This document shows, piece by piece, positions 46,067 through 54,605 of a stretch of DNA of 64,000 nucleotides. The position numbers and the translations under genes are program-made. Source of the DNA: Candidatus Vicinibacter proximus (lineage in GTDB: Bacteria > Bacteroidota > Bacteroidia > Chitinophagales > Saprospiraceae); assembly GCA_016713905.1 (NCBI GenBank), contig JADJOE010000003.1, positions 1,426,001 to 1,490,000 on the forward strand, given 5' to 3'. The notes under the pieces were generated by a model. It did not search any database, had not been told where the DNA came from, and was given only the letters and a program-made list of their open reading frames with translations. Position 1 is the first letter of the stretch, and each line of letters starts with the position of its first letter.

Positions 46067-46906
46067 TTATTTTGTAATCGTAACATTTTTACGTGAGAAG
46101 TTATAAACAGTTACTACTGCAAGAGTCAACAATACTAAACCGAATAGGAACAATCCCCACTGAGTCATAGTTGGAACCGGAGTACCACCTAGAGTAAGGA
46201 AAGCGTTACGGCAAATGTTGAAGTTCATTGCCTGGTTAGGAGGACCAGAAGTAGCTAAGAATGCACAGCTAGCTTTTGGAGTCCAGTAAGCACAAGCAGC
46301 TCCACCCCATGCACCAGCTGGCTGATATCTAACATAAGCAGGATCAAGAGTAGTAGCACTGTTGTTAGTACCATCCCATTCCCATCTGTTTGTTGCAGTT
46401 TGAGTGATTGCGTTAACACCTACACAAGAAGTCCAATAGTGTACTCCAGGAGTAAGGCTGAAAGAAGCAGGAAGTTCGTAAGTTACGATACCACCTGTTT
46501 TAGTAACCTGAGTTGAAGTACGTAGATTAGCACCAGGACCGTTACCAGCACCTTCTGCCCAAAACGCAACTTCGAATCCATCAGGATTACCGAAAACTTG
46601 CTGACCAAGATAGTCAACAGATACAACACGCTGTCCGCTTACATTGTAGTTAGGAATGTTGAAGTCATTACACAACTCAACTGAAGCTCCAGTTTCTACG
46701 AAGTTAGCATTACGGGTTGAAACCAACCAGTTACCGTTAGCTCCGAAACCGTAAGCAGGTAATTGTTGATCGCAACGAACCGCAGGCTGAACACCAGCAG
46801 GCGTGCTGAAACCAGAAAGTTGGTCACTGGCCTGACCGAAAACATTCAAAGCTACAAAAGCTTGAACAACAAATAAAAGTAATAATTTGGATACCTTTTT
46901 CATCAT
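46067..46906 (-). CDS. Secreted protein with IPTL-CTERM-like sorting signal (exosortase substrate)
   Basis: A 279-residue protein with a Sec signal peptide (ending NVFGQA). A beta-rich, glycine/asparagine-rich domain with four or more cysteines follows (ASVELCNDFNIPNYNV, GVHYWTSCVGVN, KASCAF). Its C-terminus is a tripartite sorting tag: VPTMTQWG at residues 244-251, a hydrophobic helix (LFLFGLVLLTLAVVTVY) and a basic tail (NFSRKNVTITK). This matches the IPTL-CTERM pattern IPTLxxWG-helix-basic and is unlike the T9SS tails elsewhere here. The codon choice is more regular and G+C-richer than its neighbours, as in highly expressed genes. It is probably an abundant surface protein processed by the nearby exosortase. 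It may be structural or adhesive. Confidence 0.85.
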   Translation of the reverse strand: MMKKVSKLLLLFVVQAFVALNVFGQASDQLSGFSTPAGVQPAVRCDQQLPAYGFGANGNWLVSTRNANFVETGASVELCNDFNIPNYNVSGQRVVSVDYLGQQVFGNPDGFEVAFWAEGAGNGPGANLRTSTQVTKTGGIVTYELPASFSLTPGVHYWTSCVGVNAITQTATNRWEWDGTNNSATTLDPAYVRYQPAGAWGGAACAYWTPKASCAFLATSGPPNQAMNFNICRNAFLTLGGTPVPTMTQWGLFLFGLVLLTLAVVTVYNFSRKNVTITK

Positions 46907-47652
46907 GATTTGGTTTTATTATTTTAAATTAATTTTGGTTGCTTCGTTAAAAATCAACACCAAATCAGATAAACACATGTGCCATGATAAAGGCAGTATG
47001 AGTATAAACTGTTTTGGTTATTTACGTTATAGACATTTCTATCTATGAGGCGAAAGTAGTGTGTGCTGAAACTATAATATATACTGCTAAATGGGTATTT
47101 TTTATATATTAATTTATAATAATGTTATATATATTGATTTTCAATTAATTACTATCAAACTTTTTGGACATTTTGGATTTTATATTGAAAAATAATTACG
47201 AATGTCGGTAAGTAATGGATGAAAATATTGGTCGTCCGAAGACTTTCCACACTTCTGCAGAAAAAACTGATCTTGGATTCTATTCGTTTATACCTCCTAA
47301 CATCAACCGTAGGAACCTTGATACCTTAATTATAGTGTGTTTGAACTCTTCAAGCCTTAAGTTCCAGGAGGTGATTCCAAAATATTTAGTAATATACTAT
47401 AATTATCTGATTGTATTACACTTATACATGGCTTATTGAATAATTCCATCACATATAGTGAAATAAACGGGTATTGGTCTTTTGTTCAGTGTCTTTGCTT
47501 TGAAATTCTTAATCCCTTTCCAGATATTAAGATTATATGCAAATTGAATGAAGATAAATCTTACTGACCAGTGATTTAAGTCTTCGGTGTAGAGAACAAT
47601 ATAATTTTGAACTGTGCGCCATTTTTCGGTTGAAAATGCACCAATGAGGGGC
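46907..47652. other. 746-base region between the sorting-signal gene and the DUF1508 gene
   Basis: The first part (to about 47060) should hold the promoter and leader of the sorting-signal gene; a near-consensus minus-strand TACTTTCG lies at 47051-47058. A minus-strand frame without any usual start codon stays open from about 47660 down to 47433 and reads like protein (KWRTVQNYIVLYTEDL). It could be a gene remnant or chance. A plus-strand frame at 47215-47439 shows no recognisable feature. Confidence 0.35.
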
Positions 47653-48447
47653 TTAATTGGTTTCCACTTTTTCCGGACACGAGCGTCCTACTTCCCTACC
47701 GGTTGGATCTTTTAATATTTTAATGAGATAGCCCATATCCTCAATACATATATACCTTTCCGGCATTTCCATTCCTTTTATAGCTTCTGCAAGCTCCATA
47801 TCGCGTGACTCAGGGGTTCCAAAGCCTTCGCTGCGCAATCGAACAGATCCGTCCGACTTATAAATTACAAAGTAGTATCTTCCATTGGTGTGTCTGAAAA
47901 GGGACACATTATTTACCTTATCATTGATGTGATGGCCCTTATATTCTCTGCATGGCAAATATTTATCCAATCCGCCCAGGTCATTGTCCGGGTTATAGCC
48001 CAAAGCATCTTCATTCATATTAATATTTTCATTAATATGTTTGACGTACTCAACTATGGGAGCTTTACCAGGATATTCTTCATGGCTGATCAAAGCCCAA
48101 GCTTCCTCAGTGGTTTTCTTTGGACATGATCTGGCAATTTCCTGATTATTATCAGCTGTAAGGAGCAGGAAGTAAATACCATGACTTTCCTCAATCTTAA
48201 ATCGATTCCGGTGACTCCTGTTTCGAATCACCGTCTCGATGCCATGATCCCTTGCAGGAATGGTAGGATATCCCTCGCTTCGCATCAAGACATTCCAGGA
48301 GGTATCCATCCAGGCAAAATAAAACTTCATGGTCATCTCATGGTAAAAGCATATAAAGTCCGGATGCATACCCGACAATTGATCTGCGCGTTCTGCATAT
48401 TCCTGACAAACTAAATAGTCATCTTCCTTTTTCAATAAATGATTCAT
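47653..48447 (-). CDS. Protein with tandem DUF1508 (YegP-like) halves
   Basis: A 264-residue soluble protein made of two similar halves. Each opens with a DDYLVCQEY/DKYLPCREY motif, continues with a core like FYFAWMDTSWNVLMRSEGYPT (first) and YYFVIYKSDGSVRLRSEGF (second), and closes with EIARSCP/EVGRSCP. The cores resemble DUF1508 units, whose biochemical role is unknown. There is no signal peptide, so it should be cytoplasmic. It stands alone. The position of the stop, close to an open frame downstream, leaves a small chance that the C-terminus is truncated. Confidence 0.8.
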   Translation of the reverse strand: MNHLLKKEDDYLVCQEYAERADQLSGMHPDFICFYHEMTMKFYFAWMDTSWNVLMRSEGYPTIPARDHGIETVIRNRSHRNRFKIEESHGIYFLLLTADNNQEIARSCPKKTTEEAWALISHEEYPGKAPIVEYVKHINENINMNEDALGYNPDNDLGGLDKYLPCREYKGHHINDKVNNVSLFRHTNGRYYFVIYKSDGSVRLRSEGFGTPESRDMELAEAIKGMEMPERYICIEDMGYLIKILKDPTGREVGRSCPEKVETN

Positions 48448-48567
48448 GTATCCTGTTTTTGAAACAATGAACTGATCGATTTAACTAAAGTAAATCTACA
48501 ATATATGATTCTAATGAATACTCTTTTAATATCTTGATCTGACAAACAAAGTTTGTTATTTTTTCAC

Positions 48568-49905
48568 TTAAGGTTTTGGGATGGTAAAAAATACAAAGGA
48601 AGTTTCATCACAACCATACTTGGCTGGCTGCCCGGCAACAAAATAATCTACCCGAGTTAAGCTGCTACATGCAGCCGGTCCATATGCACTAAAAACTAAA
48701 TTGGTGCCTTCAGAAGAGCTTAACGGGAGATTTACACCATCCAAGGATATGATTACCCCTTTTGTTGAACCCTCAAGCGTCCATAACTCAATATTAAAAG
48801 AATTAATTAAAGTCCTATTTGAATTACAATTAGCAGTGTATTTGGCGAAAACGGTACCATGGCGTCCATCTATATCAAAGTCTTTTTGATAATCCACTTT
48901 ATAAGTTGTGCCTAACCATTTTCCAGCAAATTGACCCTGCATGGTTTTATATCCAAAACTAGCGCCAAGTGTATGATCATCTAATAACTGTTTCAACCAG
49001 TACCCAAAACCAGCTTTAGGTTCTTTTTTGATCACCGGCATTTTGAAATCAAGATACGCCCAAGAAACCCCATCCGGAGAACCAAATATTTCAAGTGGCA
49101 GCAAATTTTCTCCAGGCACCAATGGAATATGAAGGTAACCTTTCTCATCTGTTAACACAGAAGTTTCACCATTCGTTTTAAGCAATTTCATAGTAGTGAG
49201 GTCTCCCGGGTATTTTCCTACACACTGAAAACACCTTGCTGCTATTATAATTGAATCATATTCAGTACTCAGTGTATCAGGTAGATCTACCCACTCTTTC
49301 CCATCGTAATAAATGAGTTGGGATGGTGGAAAAAAATAAGGAGGTTGAGATCCTATCGTCCCTGATAACATTTCAGCATAATGTGCTGCAACACCTTCAG
49401 AGGTAATAAGAGCGGATTTTGCAAAATATTTTATATTTTCAAATAATGTTGTAGGAGCAGTTGCATTTTGTTTGGATTCATAAGGCAAAAATTTGCCATT
49501 AGACAATGTAATCGAGTGTGCGTATTGACTCGGGAAATTTGGATCCGCAATGGATAACACATTAAGATTTGTGCGATACACAATCATAGCATGTGCCAAT
49601 CCTGTATTACTTAGAATATAAACGTATTGAGGCTTTTTTGTCAACCTTATAGAATAGGCAAATCCCAAATAATGCAAACTGTCATAAGAAATAAGATTTT
49701 TGGGACCCTGATTGTTAAATTTAACATCAAAAACATTGACCGGACCTAATCCTTGATTCCATAAATGGGATCCATCAACATGTACCGCAGAAACAAATCT
49801 GTAAGCTTTCACATTGTCTTGCCAGATTGGACTTGTCACAGTACTGAATCGGCCGAACAAGGGCGCTTCATTCAGATTCAATTTGTGAACACTGTAATAC
49901 CACAT
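48568..49905 (-). CDS. Papain-like lipoprotein, C-terminal fragment
   Basis: A 445-residue frame that carries the second half of a predicted cysteine-peptidase-like protein: the His motif LAHAMIVYRTN, the Asp/Asn motif SIADPNFP and a large beta-sandwich C-terminal domain. The matching Cys motif GHCSGQSLAAMWYY begins 14 codons before the ATG used here, in this same frame, so the ATG at 49905 is probably internal. The upstream lipoprotein frame joins it if one T is added near 49953-49957 (EVSYIAPKGHC). The frame is otherwise continuous. Confidence 0.72.
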   Translation of the reverse strand: MWYYSVHKLNLNEAPLFGRFSTVTSPIWQDNVKAYRFVSAVHVDGSHLWNQGLGPVNVFDVKFNNQGPKNLISYDSLHYLGFAYSIRLTKKPQYVYILSNTGLAHAMIVYRTNLNVLSIADPNFPSQYAHSITLSNGKFLPYESKQNATAPTTLFENIKYFAKSALITSEGVAAHYAEMLSGTIGSQPPYFFPPSQLIYYDGKEWVDLPDTLSTEYDSIIIAARCFQCVGKYPGDLTTMKLLKTNGETSVLTDEKGYLHIPLVPGENLLPLEIFGSPDGVSWAYLDFKMPVIKKEPKAGFGYWLKQLLDDHTLGASFGYKTMQGQFAGKWLGTTYKVDYQKDFDIDGRHGTVFAKYTANCNSNRTLINSFNIELWTLEGSTKGVIISLDGVNLPLSSSEGTNLVFSAYGPAACSSLTRVDYFVAGQPAKYGCDETSFVFFTIPKP

Positions 49906-50597
49906 TGCAGCAAGGGACTGACCTGAGCAGTGACCTTTTGGAGCAATGTATGAACCTCATTTGGAAACTCCCAATCGTCTATGCCCGGTCGAAAACCAGA
50001 CTCCTGCAATTCAAATAATTTATCTTTTTGCATAGAACTAATCAAAATATTTGTCCAAATTTTAGTCCGTGCAGTTAAACTTCCAGCCCCTTCATTTAAA
50101 TGTTTACCGGAAAAATGTCTAGTAGCCAATACAACAAAGTTATCAGTGATAGAAAGCACAGGAATTCCCTCCAATTCCCCTGTCTCCTCGTCATAAAAGA
50201 AGCCCATGGCAAAATGATCCTTGGATACTTCGCAGTGGATAGTTAAAGTAAGTATTGAATCTGAATATCCACCTCCGTTATTGATGCGGATCATCGGTGT
50301 AATTGGATTAAAATCAGGACCAAAAGTGTGGCTTTTAATTTCAGCTACAGAGATTGTAAAATTTTTATTTGATGGATAAGCGTCCTTGGGTATTTCAAGC
50401 GTCAAACCATCTAATAAACTTCCTTGAATGCTTAACAATTTACCTGAAGTTCCGACTTGATCATTTAACACTTCCGAAAATGCTCCGGTTTCAATTTTAC
50501 CGGTGCCGGGATTGGGTGAATTATCGTCTTTACTACATGCAGAAAGAAAAATAATTAGAAAAACAGATAGCATGCCATTTCTACTTCTTAACATCAT
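49878..50597 (-). CDS. Papain-like lipoprotein, N-terminal fragment (frameshifted)
   Basis: A 239-residue frame starting MMLRSRNGMLSVFLIIFLSAC, a lipoprotein signal (lipobox LSAC). It continues with a ZU5-like or Ig-like stretch (LTLEIPKDAYPSNKNFTISVAEIKSHTFG). The last 25 residues read out of frame; the true frame reads into GHCSGQS of the C-terminal fragment. Together they give one lipoprotein of about 675 residues with a complete papain-like Cys-His-Asp/Asn set. Substrate unknown. Confidence 0.75.
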   Translation of the reverse strand: MMLRSRNGMLSVFLIIFLSACSKDDNSPNPGTGKIETGAFSEVLNDQVGTSGKLLSIQGSLLDGLTLEIPKDAYPSNKNFTISVAEIKSHTFGPDFNPITPMIRINNGGGYSDSILTLTIHCEVSKDHFAMGFFYDEETGELEGIPVLSITDNFVVLATRHFSGKHLNEGAGSLTARTKIWTNILISSMQKDKLFELQESGFRPGIDDWEFPNEVHTLLQKVTAQVSPLLQCGITVFTN

Positions 50598-50763
50598 GAT
50601 TAAGTTGAATTAATTAAATGATTAAATCGGAAACTAACTCTTTAACCAAAAAAATACTTTGTAAAGAATCTATTCTAATGCATATCTCCCAAATTTATGT
50701 AAAGGAAATACCGAGCACTTTCCCTGACATTTATTGAACAATATTTTACGGGATTTATAAATA

Positions 50764-51402
50764 TTACTGTAAACAAGAATCATCCACAAAAGTAGAAGCC
50801 TCTGTATATTCACAATGATAATAAGATATGTCAAGCGCTAAATCGCCTATTAACTTTCCAATAAAAACTGCGTTTGGCCCACCGTCCGCTTGTAATTTAC
50901 CAAGTATTGCACCATAAAATTTTACATTCGGCAAAAATTCCTGAGGATCAAATAGCCTGGTAAGTAACCCGTTCAAATTTGCAATTTCACTAGCTTTTAA
51001 ATTAATCGTTATCGGACTTGGTGCGCCTAAAAATCTGGTCACTTCATATGAGCTCAGTCTCAAAAAATTATAATATTCCTGACCCTGCGGAGCGAATACA
51101 TTCATTGAATATTCTACAAATGGTGCATTTTTTGGATTTGCGTCCGGTTCAATTTTTAATTTTATGGATTTTAAAGTAACCTTAACCTTTTTAGCATCTG
51201 ATGGAATTTTTAGTGCTTTCTGAACATCTATTCTATCTACGTAACTCTCCCATACTTTCTGGTCAAATGTATTTATGTTTAAACTTAATGGAAAGATCCG
51301 AGTTTCGGATTCATAAACTTTAATATAACCTTTACAACCAGAAAAAGCGGTAATAAAAAATGTTGTCAGAACTAAGGTAAAATAATAATTTGCTGTTTTC
51401 AT
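50764..51402 (-). CDS. Lipoprotein of unknown function
   Basis: A 212-residue protein with a lipoprotein signal (MKTANYYFTLVLTTFFITAFSGC). The rest is beta-rich (VKVTLKSIKLKIEPDANPKNAPFVEYSMNVFAP, ITINLKASEIANLNGLLTRL), as in small outer-membrane-associated carrier or assembly lipoproteins. I do not recognise a family. Its start is 25 bases after the stop of the next outer-membrane protein gene, so the two are probably co-transcribed. Confidence 0.7.
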   Translation of the reverse strand: MKTANYYFTLVLTTFFITAFSGCKGYIKVYESETRIFPLSLNINTFDQKVWESYVDRIDVQKALKIPSDAKKVKVTLKSIKLKIEPDANPKNAPFVEYSMNVFAPQGQEYYNFLRLSSYEVTRFLGAPSPITINLKASEIANLNGLLTRLFDPQEFLPNVKFYGAILGKLQADGGPNAVFIGKLIGDLALDISYYHCEYTEASTFVDDSCLQ

Positions 51403-51427
51403 GTCAACTGATATTTAAGATTAATGA

Positions 51428-52309
51428 TTAGAATTTTAATATTATCCCTGTTTCGGCCATAGGAAATTTTGCATAACTGATGCCTAGGTTAAATCGAAGG
51501 ACTTTACCCAATTTAACTCCTCCACCTAATCCAAGAAAAAGTGGAAAATCATTTTTATTTTTAAACTCAATCTTAGTCCCTCCTTCCTCCAAATCAGGTG
51601 TATAACTCAAATCCATGTTGCCTAACTGATAGGCGATTCGACCGTAATAATAAAAATTTTTTAAGTCTTTCCCACCATCTAAACCGATCAAATGATTGGT
51701 AACCAATATCCTGCTTCCCAACATTATACTCTGGAATGAATATCCCGCATTTACAAAATAATTATGGAGTCCAAAATAATGCCCAACGTCATGCCTAAGC
51801 GCAGCGCCAAACAACTGAAATTTTCCAAAATCCTTGCCGAAATCATAAGCAAGGAAGCGCAGATTAAGCTCGGAGTGCAAAAGCCCCCCAACCGTTATCT
51901 GAGGCAAAGCAAATGGAACCCATTTGGCGTTAATTCCGGCCGGAAAAGTATAGGACAAGCCATTGGTATCTGTAACCACTGTTATTTCAGAAGGTCCAAA
52001 AATAGTGGCAGCCTTTACTGTTTGGGAAGGTGAAAAAGGGTCTTCTGTACTGGCGGAAAACGTCTTTAGATTATCTGTAATCCAAGCTCCCGAGCCAATT
52101 AAACTGATTGTAAAATAGAAACCGCTGTCGATTCTTGGTTCTGTAATTAAACCCGTATTGAAAATCCCTGTCAATACATCCGAAACCGGTTGAACATAGC
52201 CATTCTTATTCTCCCCCAGATAATTGTCTAAGTAGTCATCCACATCCTGACCAGAAAGAAACATCTGAGGCAACACTAACAGCAACGATACCAATAATAC
52301 ATTTTTCAT
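51428..52309 (-). CDS. Outer-membrane beta-barrel protein (DUF6588-like)
   Basis: A 293-residue protein with a signal peptide (ending FLSGQDV). A short helical start, DVDDYLDNYLGENKNGYVQPVSDVLTG, is followed by strands typical of an outer-membrane barrel, with the final residues LGISYAKFPMAETGIILKF ending in an aromatic. The helical start plus barrel matches what I recall of the DUF6588 family in Bacteroidota; the function is not known. It is the first gene of a probable two-gene operon with the lipoprotein at 50764. Confidence 0.72.
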   Translation of the reverse strand: MKNVLLVSLLLVLPQMFLSGQDVDDYLDNYLGENKNGYVQPVSDVLTGIFNTGLITEPRIDSGFYFTISLIGSGAWITDNLKTFSASTEDPFSPSQTVKAATIFGPSEITVVTDTNGLSYTFPAGINAKWVPFALPQITVGGLLHSELNLRFLAYDFGKDFGKFQLFGAALRHDVGHYFGLHNYFVNAGYSFQSIMLGSRILVTNHLIGLDGGKDLKNFYYYGRIAYQLGNMDLSYTPDLEEGGTKIEFKNKNDFPLFLGLGGGVKLGKVLRFNLGISYAKFPMAETGIILKF

Positions 52310-52772
52310 AATCTGATTTTCCGTAAGTTTAAATTTCTTACAGATGATTTTAAATGACCAAAGGCATTGTTAAAAATGATTCCGATCATGCATGGATCAA
52401 ATAAGCAATCTTCTATTATGAGAAAAATTTGGATTGCTCGAGGCTGTAGAGTAATAAGTCAACAGCTAGACGATCTTAAGTAGAAAATTAAAGAAAAATT
52501 GAAAAGTCAATTTCTGTTTTGAACACAAATGAAATCGCTTCATCTAAGAAAGAATTGGGAACTGAAAGACTGAATAAAATAATATGTTCACTTATTTGAA
52601 CAACAAATTGAAAAGTAATTTCTTTTAACTTTCGTTTAACCTAAAAAATCATATAAGTTTAGGATTATCCTCTAGTTGTATTGTCCCTTCATAAAATAAA
52701 AACATTTAAAATCCTAGGTTCTTGTGTTTAAAGGTTAAAGAATTGAAGAAATGAGTCCACGTTCTCCATGTA
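52310..52772. other. Non-coding stretch before the tandem repeat array
   Basis: AT-rich sequence of about 460 bases. No open frame of note, no RNA gene recognised. It must contain the promoter of the DUF6588-like gene, but no TAnnTTTG box stands out. Confidence 0.4.
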
Positions 52773-52775
52773 CCC

Positions 52776-53209
52776 ATGGAGATTTTCGCCATACAAAATG
52801 GCGAAAAAGTGGACGAACTGACCCCTCCGCGGGTCAGCTAGTAGGAAATTATAAATAGCGTCTTTTCACTTTTAATTTTGTATATCCAATCCCACCTTGG
52901 AGATTTTCGCCATACAAAATGGCGAAAAAGTGGACGAACTGACCCCTCCGCGGGTCAGCTAGTAGGAAATTATAAATAGCGTCTTTTCACTTTTAATTTT
53001 TCATATCCAATCCCACCATGGAGATTTTCGCCATACAAAATGGCGAAAAAGTGGACGAACTGACCCCTCCGCGGGTCAGCTAGTAGGAAATTATAAATAG
53101 CGTCTTTTCACTTTTAATTTTGTATATCCAATCCCACCATGGAGATTTTCGCCATACAAAATGGCGAAAAAGTGGACGAACTGACCCCTCCGCGGGTCAG
53201 CTAGTAGGA
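52776..53209. repeat. 121-bp tandem repeat array (3.6 near-identical copies) with hairpins and micro-ORFs
   Basis: Four units begin with GGAGATTTTCGCC at 52778, 52899, 53020 and 53141, an exact 121-base period; the last unit breaks off at 53209. Each unit holds two perfect inverted repeats: TTTCGCCAT/ATGGCGAAA around 5 bases and CTGACCC/GGGTCAG around 6 bases. Each unit also holds a 21-codon frame MEIFAIQNGE...TPPRVS closed by two stops (TAGTAG). The start codon is ATG in units 1, 3 and 4 and TTG in unit 2. A TAATTTTG promoter-like box precedes the start codons of units 2 and 4 and is altered before unit 3. Copies are nearly identical, so the array is young. Function unknown. Confidence 0.85.
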
Positions 53210-53401
53210 GTTTTAAAAATGCTTGTTTCTTCTTACATTTAGCTACGCCGCAAGGCAATTATAATTCAGCTTAACAAAAATAAGCTTCCTATTTACTCAA
53301 AGCCAGATTCCGTACTTCCAATGTAATAACGGTCAAATGTCTCTGAATAGAGCACATATACATAATAACTCATAAGGTAAGGTGTTCATAAATAATAGGG
53401 G

Positions 53402-53486
53402 CGGAAGAGGAGGGATTCGAACCCCCGGACCTTTAACAGTCAACGGTTTTCAAGACCGCCGCGATCGACCACTCTGCCACTCTTCC
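53402..53486 (-). tRNA. tRNA-Ser (UGA)
   Basis: An 85-base class II tRNA. The acceptor stem is GGAAGAG/CTCTTCC with discriminator G. The anticodon loop CTTGAAA gives UGA, the variable arm is long as expected for serine, and the T-loop is GTTCGAATC. The 3' CCA is not encoded. A full -33/-7 promoter lies just upstream on the minus strand. Confidence 0.95.
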
Positions 53487-53497
53487 GTATAGGCCTG

Positions 53498-53527
53498 CAA
53501 AGATAGAAAGTGAGCTTGATTATGCAA
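53498..53527 (-). promoter_or_regulatory. Promoter of tRNA-Ser with both -33 and -7 elements
   Basis: On the minus strand TTG (53525-53527) is followed after 19 bases by TATCTTTG (53498-53505), an exact match to the Bacteroidota consensus in sequence and spacing. The tRNA begins 12 bases after the box. It is the best promoter in the window and a reference for the others. Confidence 0.75.
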
Positions 53528-53551
53528 GAAATTTCTTTAAAAGCCTGAAAC

Positions 53552-54484
53552 TTAATTAAACCTTACAATGGCAAATTGACTACTATAGGCACCAAAAAGG
53601 CCATGCCCTCCGATAAAATTGGTATAACTGCTCACTGTTTGAAGGCTGGGGAGACCACTTCCGGTATTTTGTAATTGCAAGGCTAATGCTTTATGAAAAT
53701 TGTAATATTCCTTACTGACAGACCGTAATTCCAATTGCAGTTCCTTGAAAATTTCTTTTTCAGGATCTACTGGCAGTTTTGTTTTTACTTGAAGAGCGAG
53801 GTTAATTTCATCCTTAGGATAATTCTCTCCGGCAAGTAACAGACCTGGTTCATGGGTCAACAAAACCACATTTTTTAAGGTCTCCAGTTCCTCAGCCACT
53901 AAATCGACCTGAGAAATCGGGTTCACATTATCCTGGATGTATTTTCCTGCGCCATCATATTTGAAATTTACTTTTCTAATGATTAAGTGATAGAAATTTT
54001 CGTAAGTAGAGTCCAAGTTCCATTTTAAGGTTAATTTGAGGCTCTGAACCAGGTTGGGTACCAGAAATTTATCGGTACATTCAACTTGTGTAAAAGCAGG
54101 TACTGAGATTGGAATTTTGGTAGAGGCAGAAAGTAGAGTGCCATCACCAATTTTAATTTTCAATTGATATTTAGCATTGCTTACTGGAAAATCTTTCAGT
54201 TGATATATGGGATTGACTTTTCCTGGTACTTGTATAGGTTCCAATTTAAACTCCTGAGACTCTAGGTTAAGAAAAACATCCACATCAGATTGTATTGTGG
54301 CATCAATCCCTCCTACTGGGTCTGATAATTGATTTAATTCCAAATTCAAAGGAGCGTTGGGCTTTAAATAACCAAATGCAACATAACTGTTTATTGAATC
54401 ATCTGTATCCAATATATATGCTGATCGACAACCTACAACCAGCATAAAAAACAGCAATGCCTTAAAATTTATATATTGAATCAT
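53552..54484 (-). CDS. DUF4249 lipoprotein, partner of the TonB receptor
   Basis: A protein of about 310 residues starting MIQYINFKALLFFMLVVGC (lipobox VVGC). A frame three codons longer begins with TTG inside a TATCTTTG box, so I use the ATG at 54484. The body matches DUF4249 (YVAFGYLKPNAPLNLELNQL, YQLKDFPVSNAKYQLKIKI, FYHLIIRKVNFKY). Members are encoded next to TonB-dependent receptors and are thought to sit on the outer membrane as substrate-binding or capping partners. Here the receptor gene lies 112 bases upstream on the same strand. Confidence 0.85.
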   Translation of the reverse strand: MIQYINFKALLFFMLVVGCRSAYILDTDDSINSYVAFGYLKPNAPLNLELNQLSDPVGGIDATIQSDVDVFLNLESQEFKLEPIQVPGKVNPIYQLKDFPVSNAKYQLKIKIGDGTLLSASTKIPISVPAFTQVECTDKFLVPNLVQSLKLTLKWNLDSTYENFYHLIIRKVNFKYDGAGKYIQDNVNPISQVDLVAEELETLKNVVLLTHEPGLLLAGENYPKDEINLALQVKTKLPVDPEKEIFKELQLELRSVSKEYYNFHKALALQLQNTGSGLPSLQTVSSYTNFIGGHGLFGAYSSQFAIVRFN

Positions 54485-54490
54485 GGAAAA

Positions 54491-54498
54491 CAAAGATA
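54491..54498 (-). promoter_or_regulatory. Putative -7 promoter box for the DUF4249 gene
   Basis: The minus strand reads TATCTTTG 6 bases before the ATG at 54484, so the transcript would begin at or near the start codon. This suggests the gene can be transcribed apart from the receptor gene. Confidence 0.5.
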
Positions 54499-54605
54499 AT
54501 TTTTATTTACACTGTTAAAGCTAAATCATTAGTTTTTGGTCTTGAAAATATAAAGTTCTTCATTGTGCAAAATCCATAAAATATAATTGATAATTAATAA
54601 GATGT

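Noticed and set aside
47215..47439. A 74-codon plus-strand frame in the gap before the DUF1508 gene.
   Set aside because: No recognisable domain, no promoter-like box or conserved motif, and AT-rich low-complexity residues. Not supported as a gene.
52776..53209. A CRISPR array.
   Set aside because: The period is a constant 121 bases and the whole unit is repeated, including what would be spacers. There are no unique spacers and no cas genes in the window.
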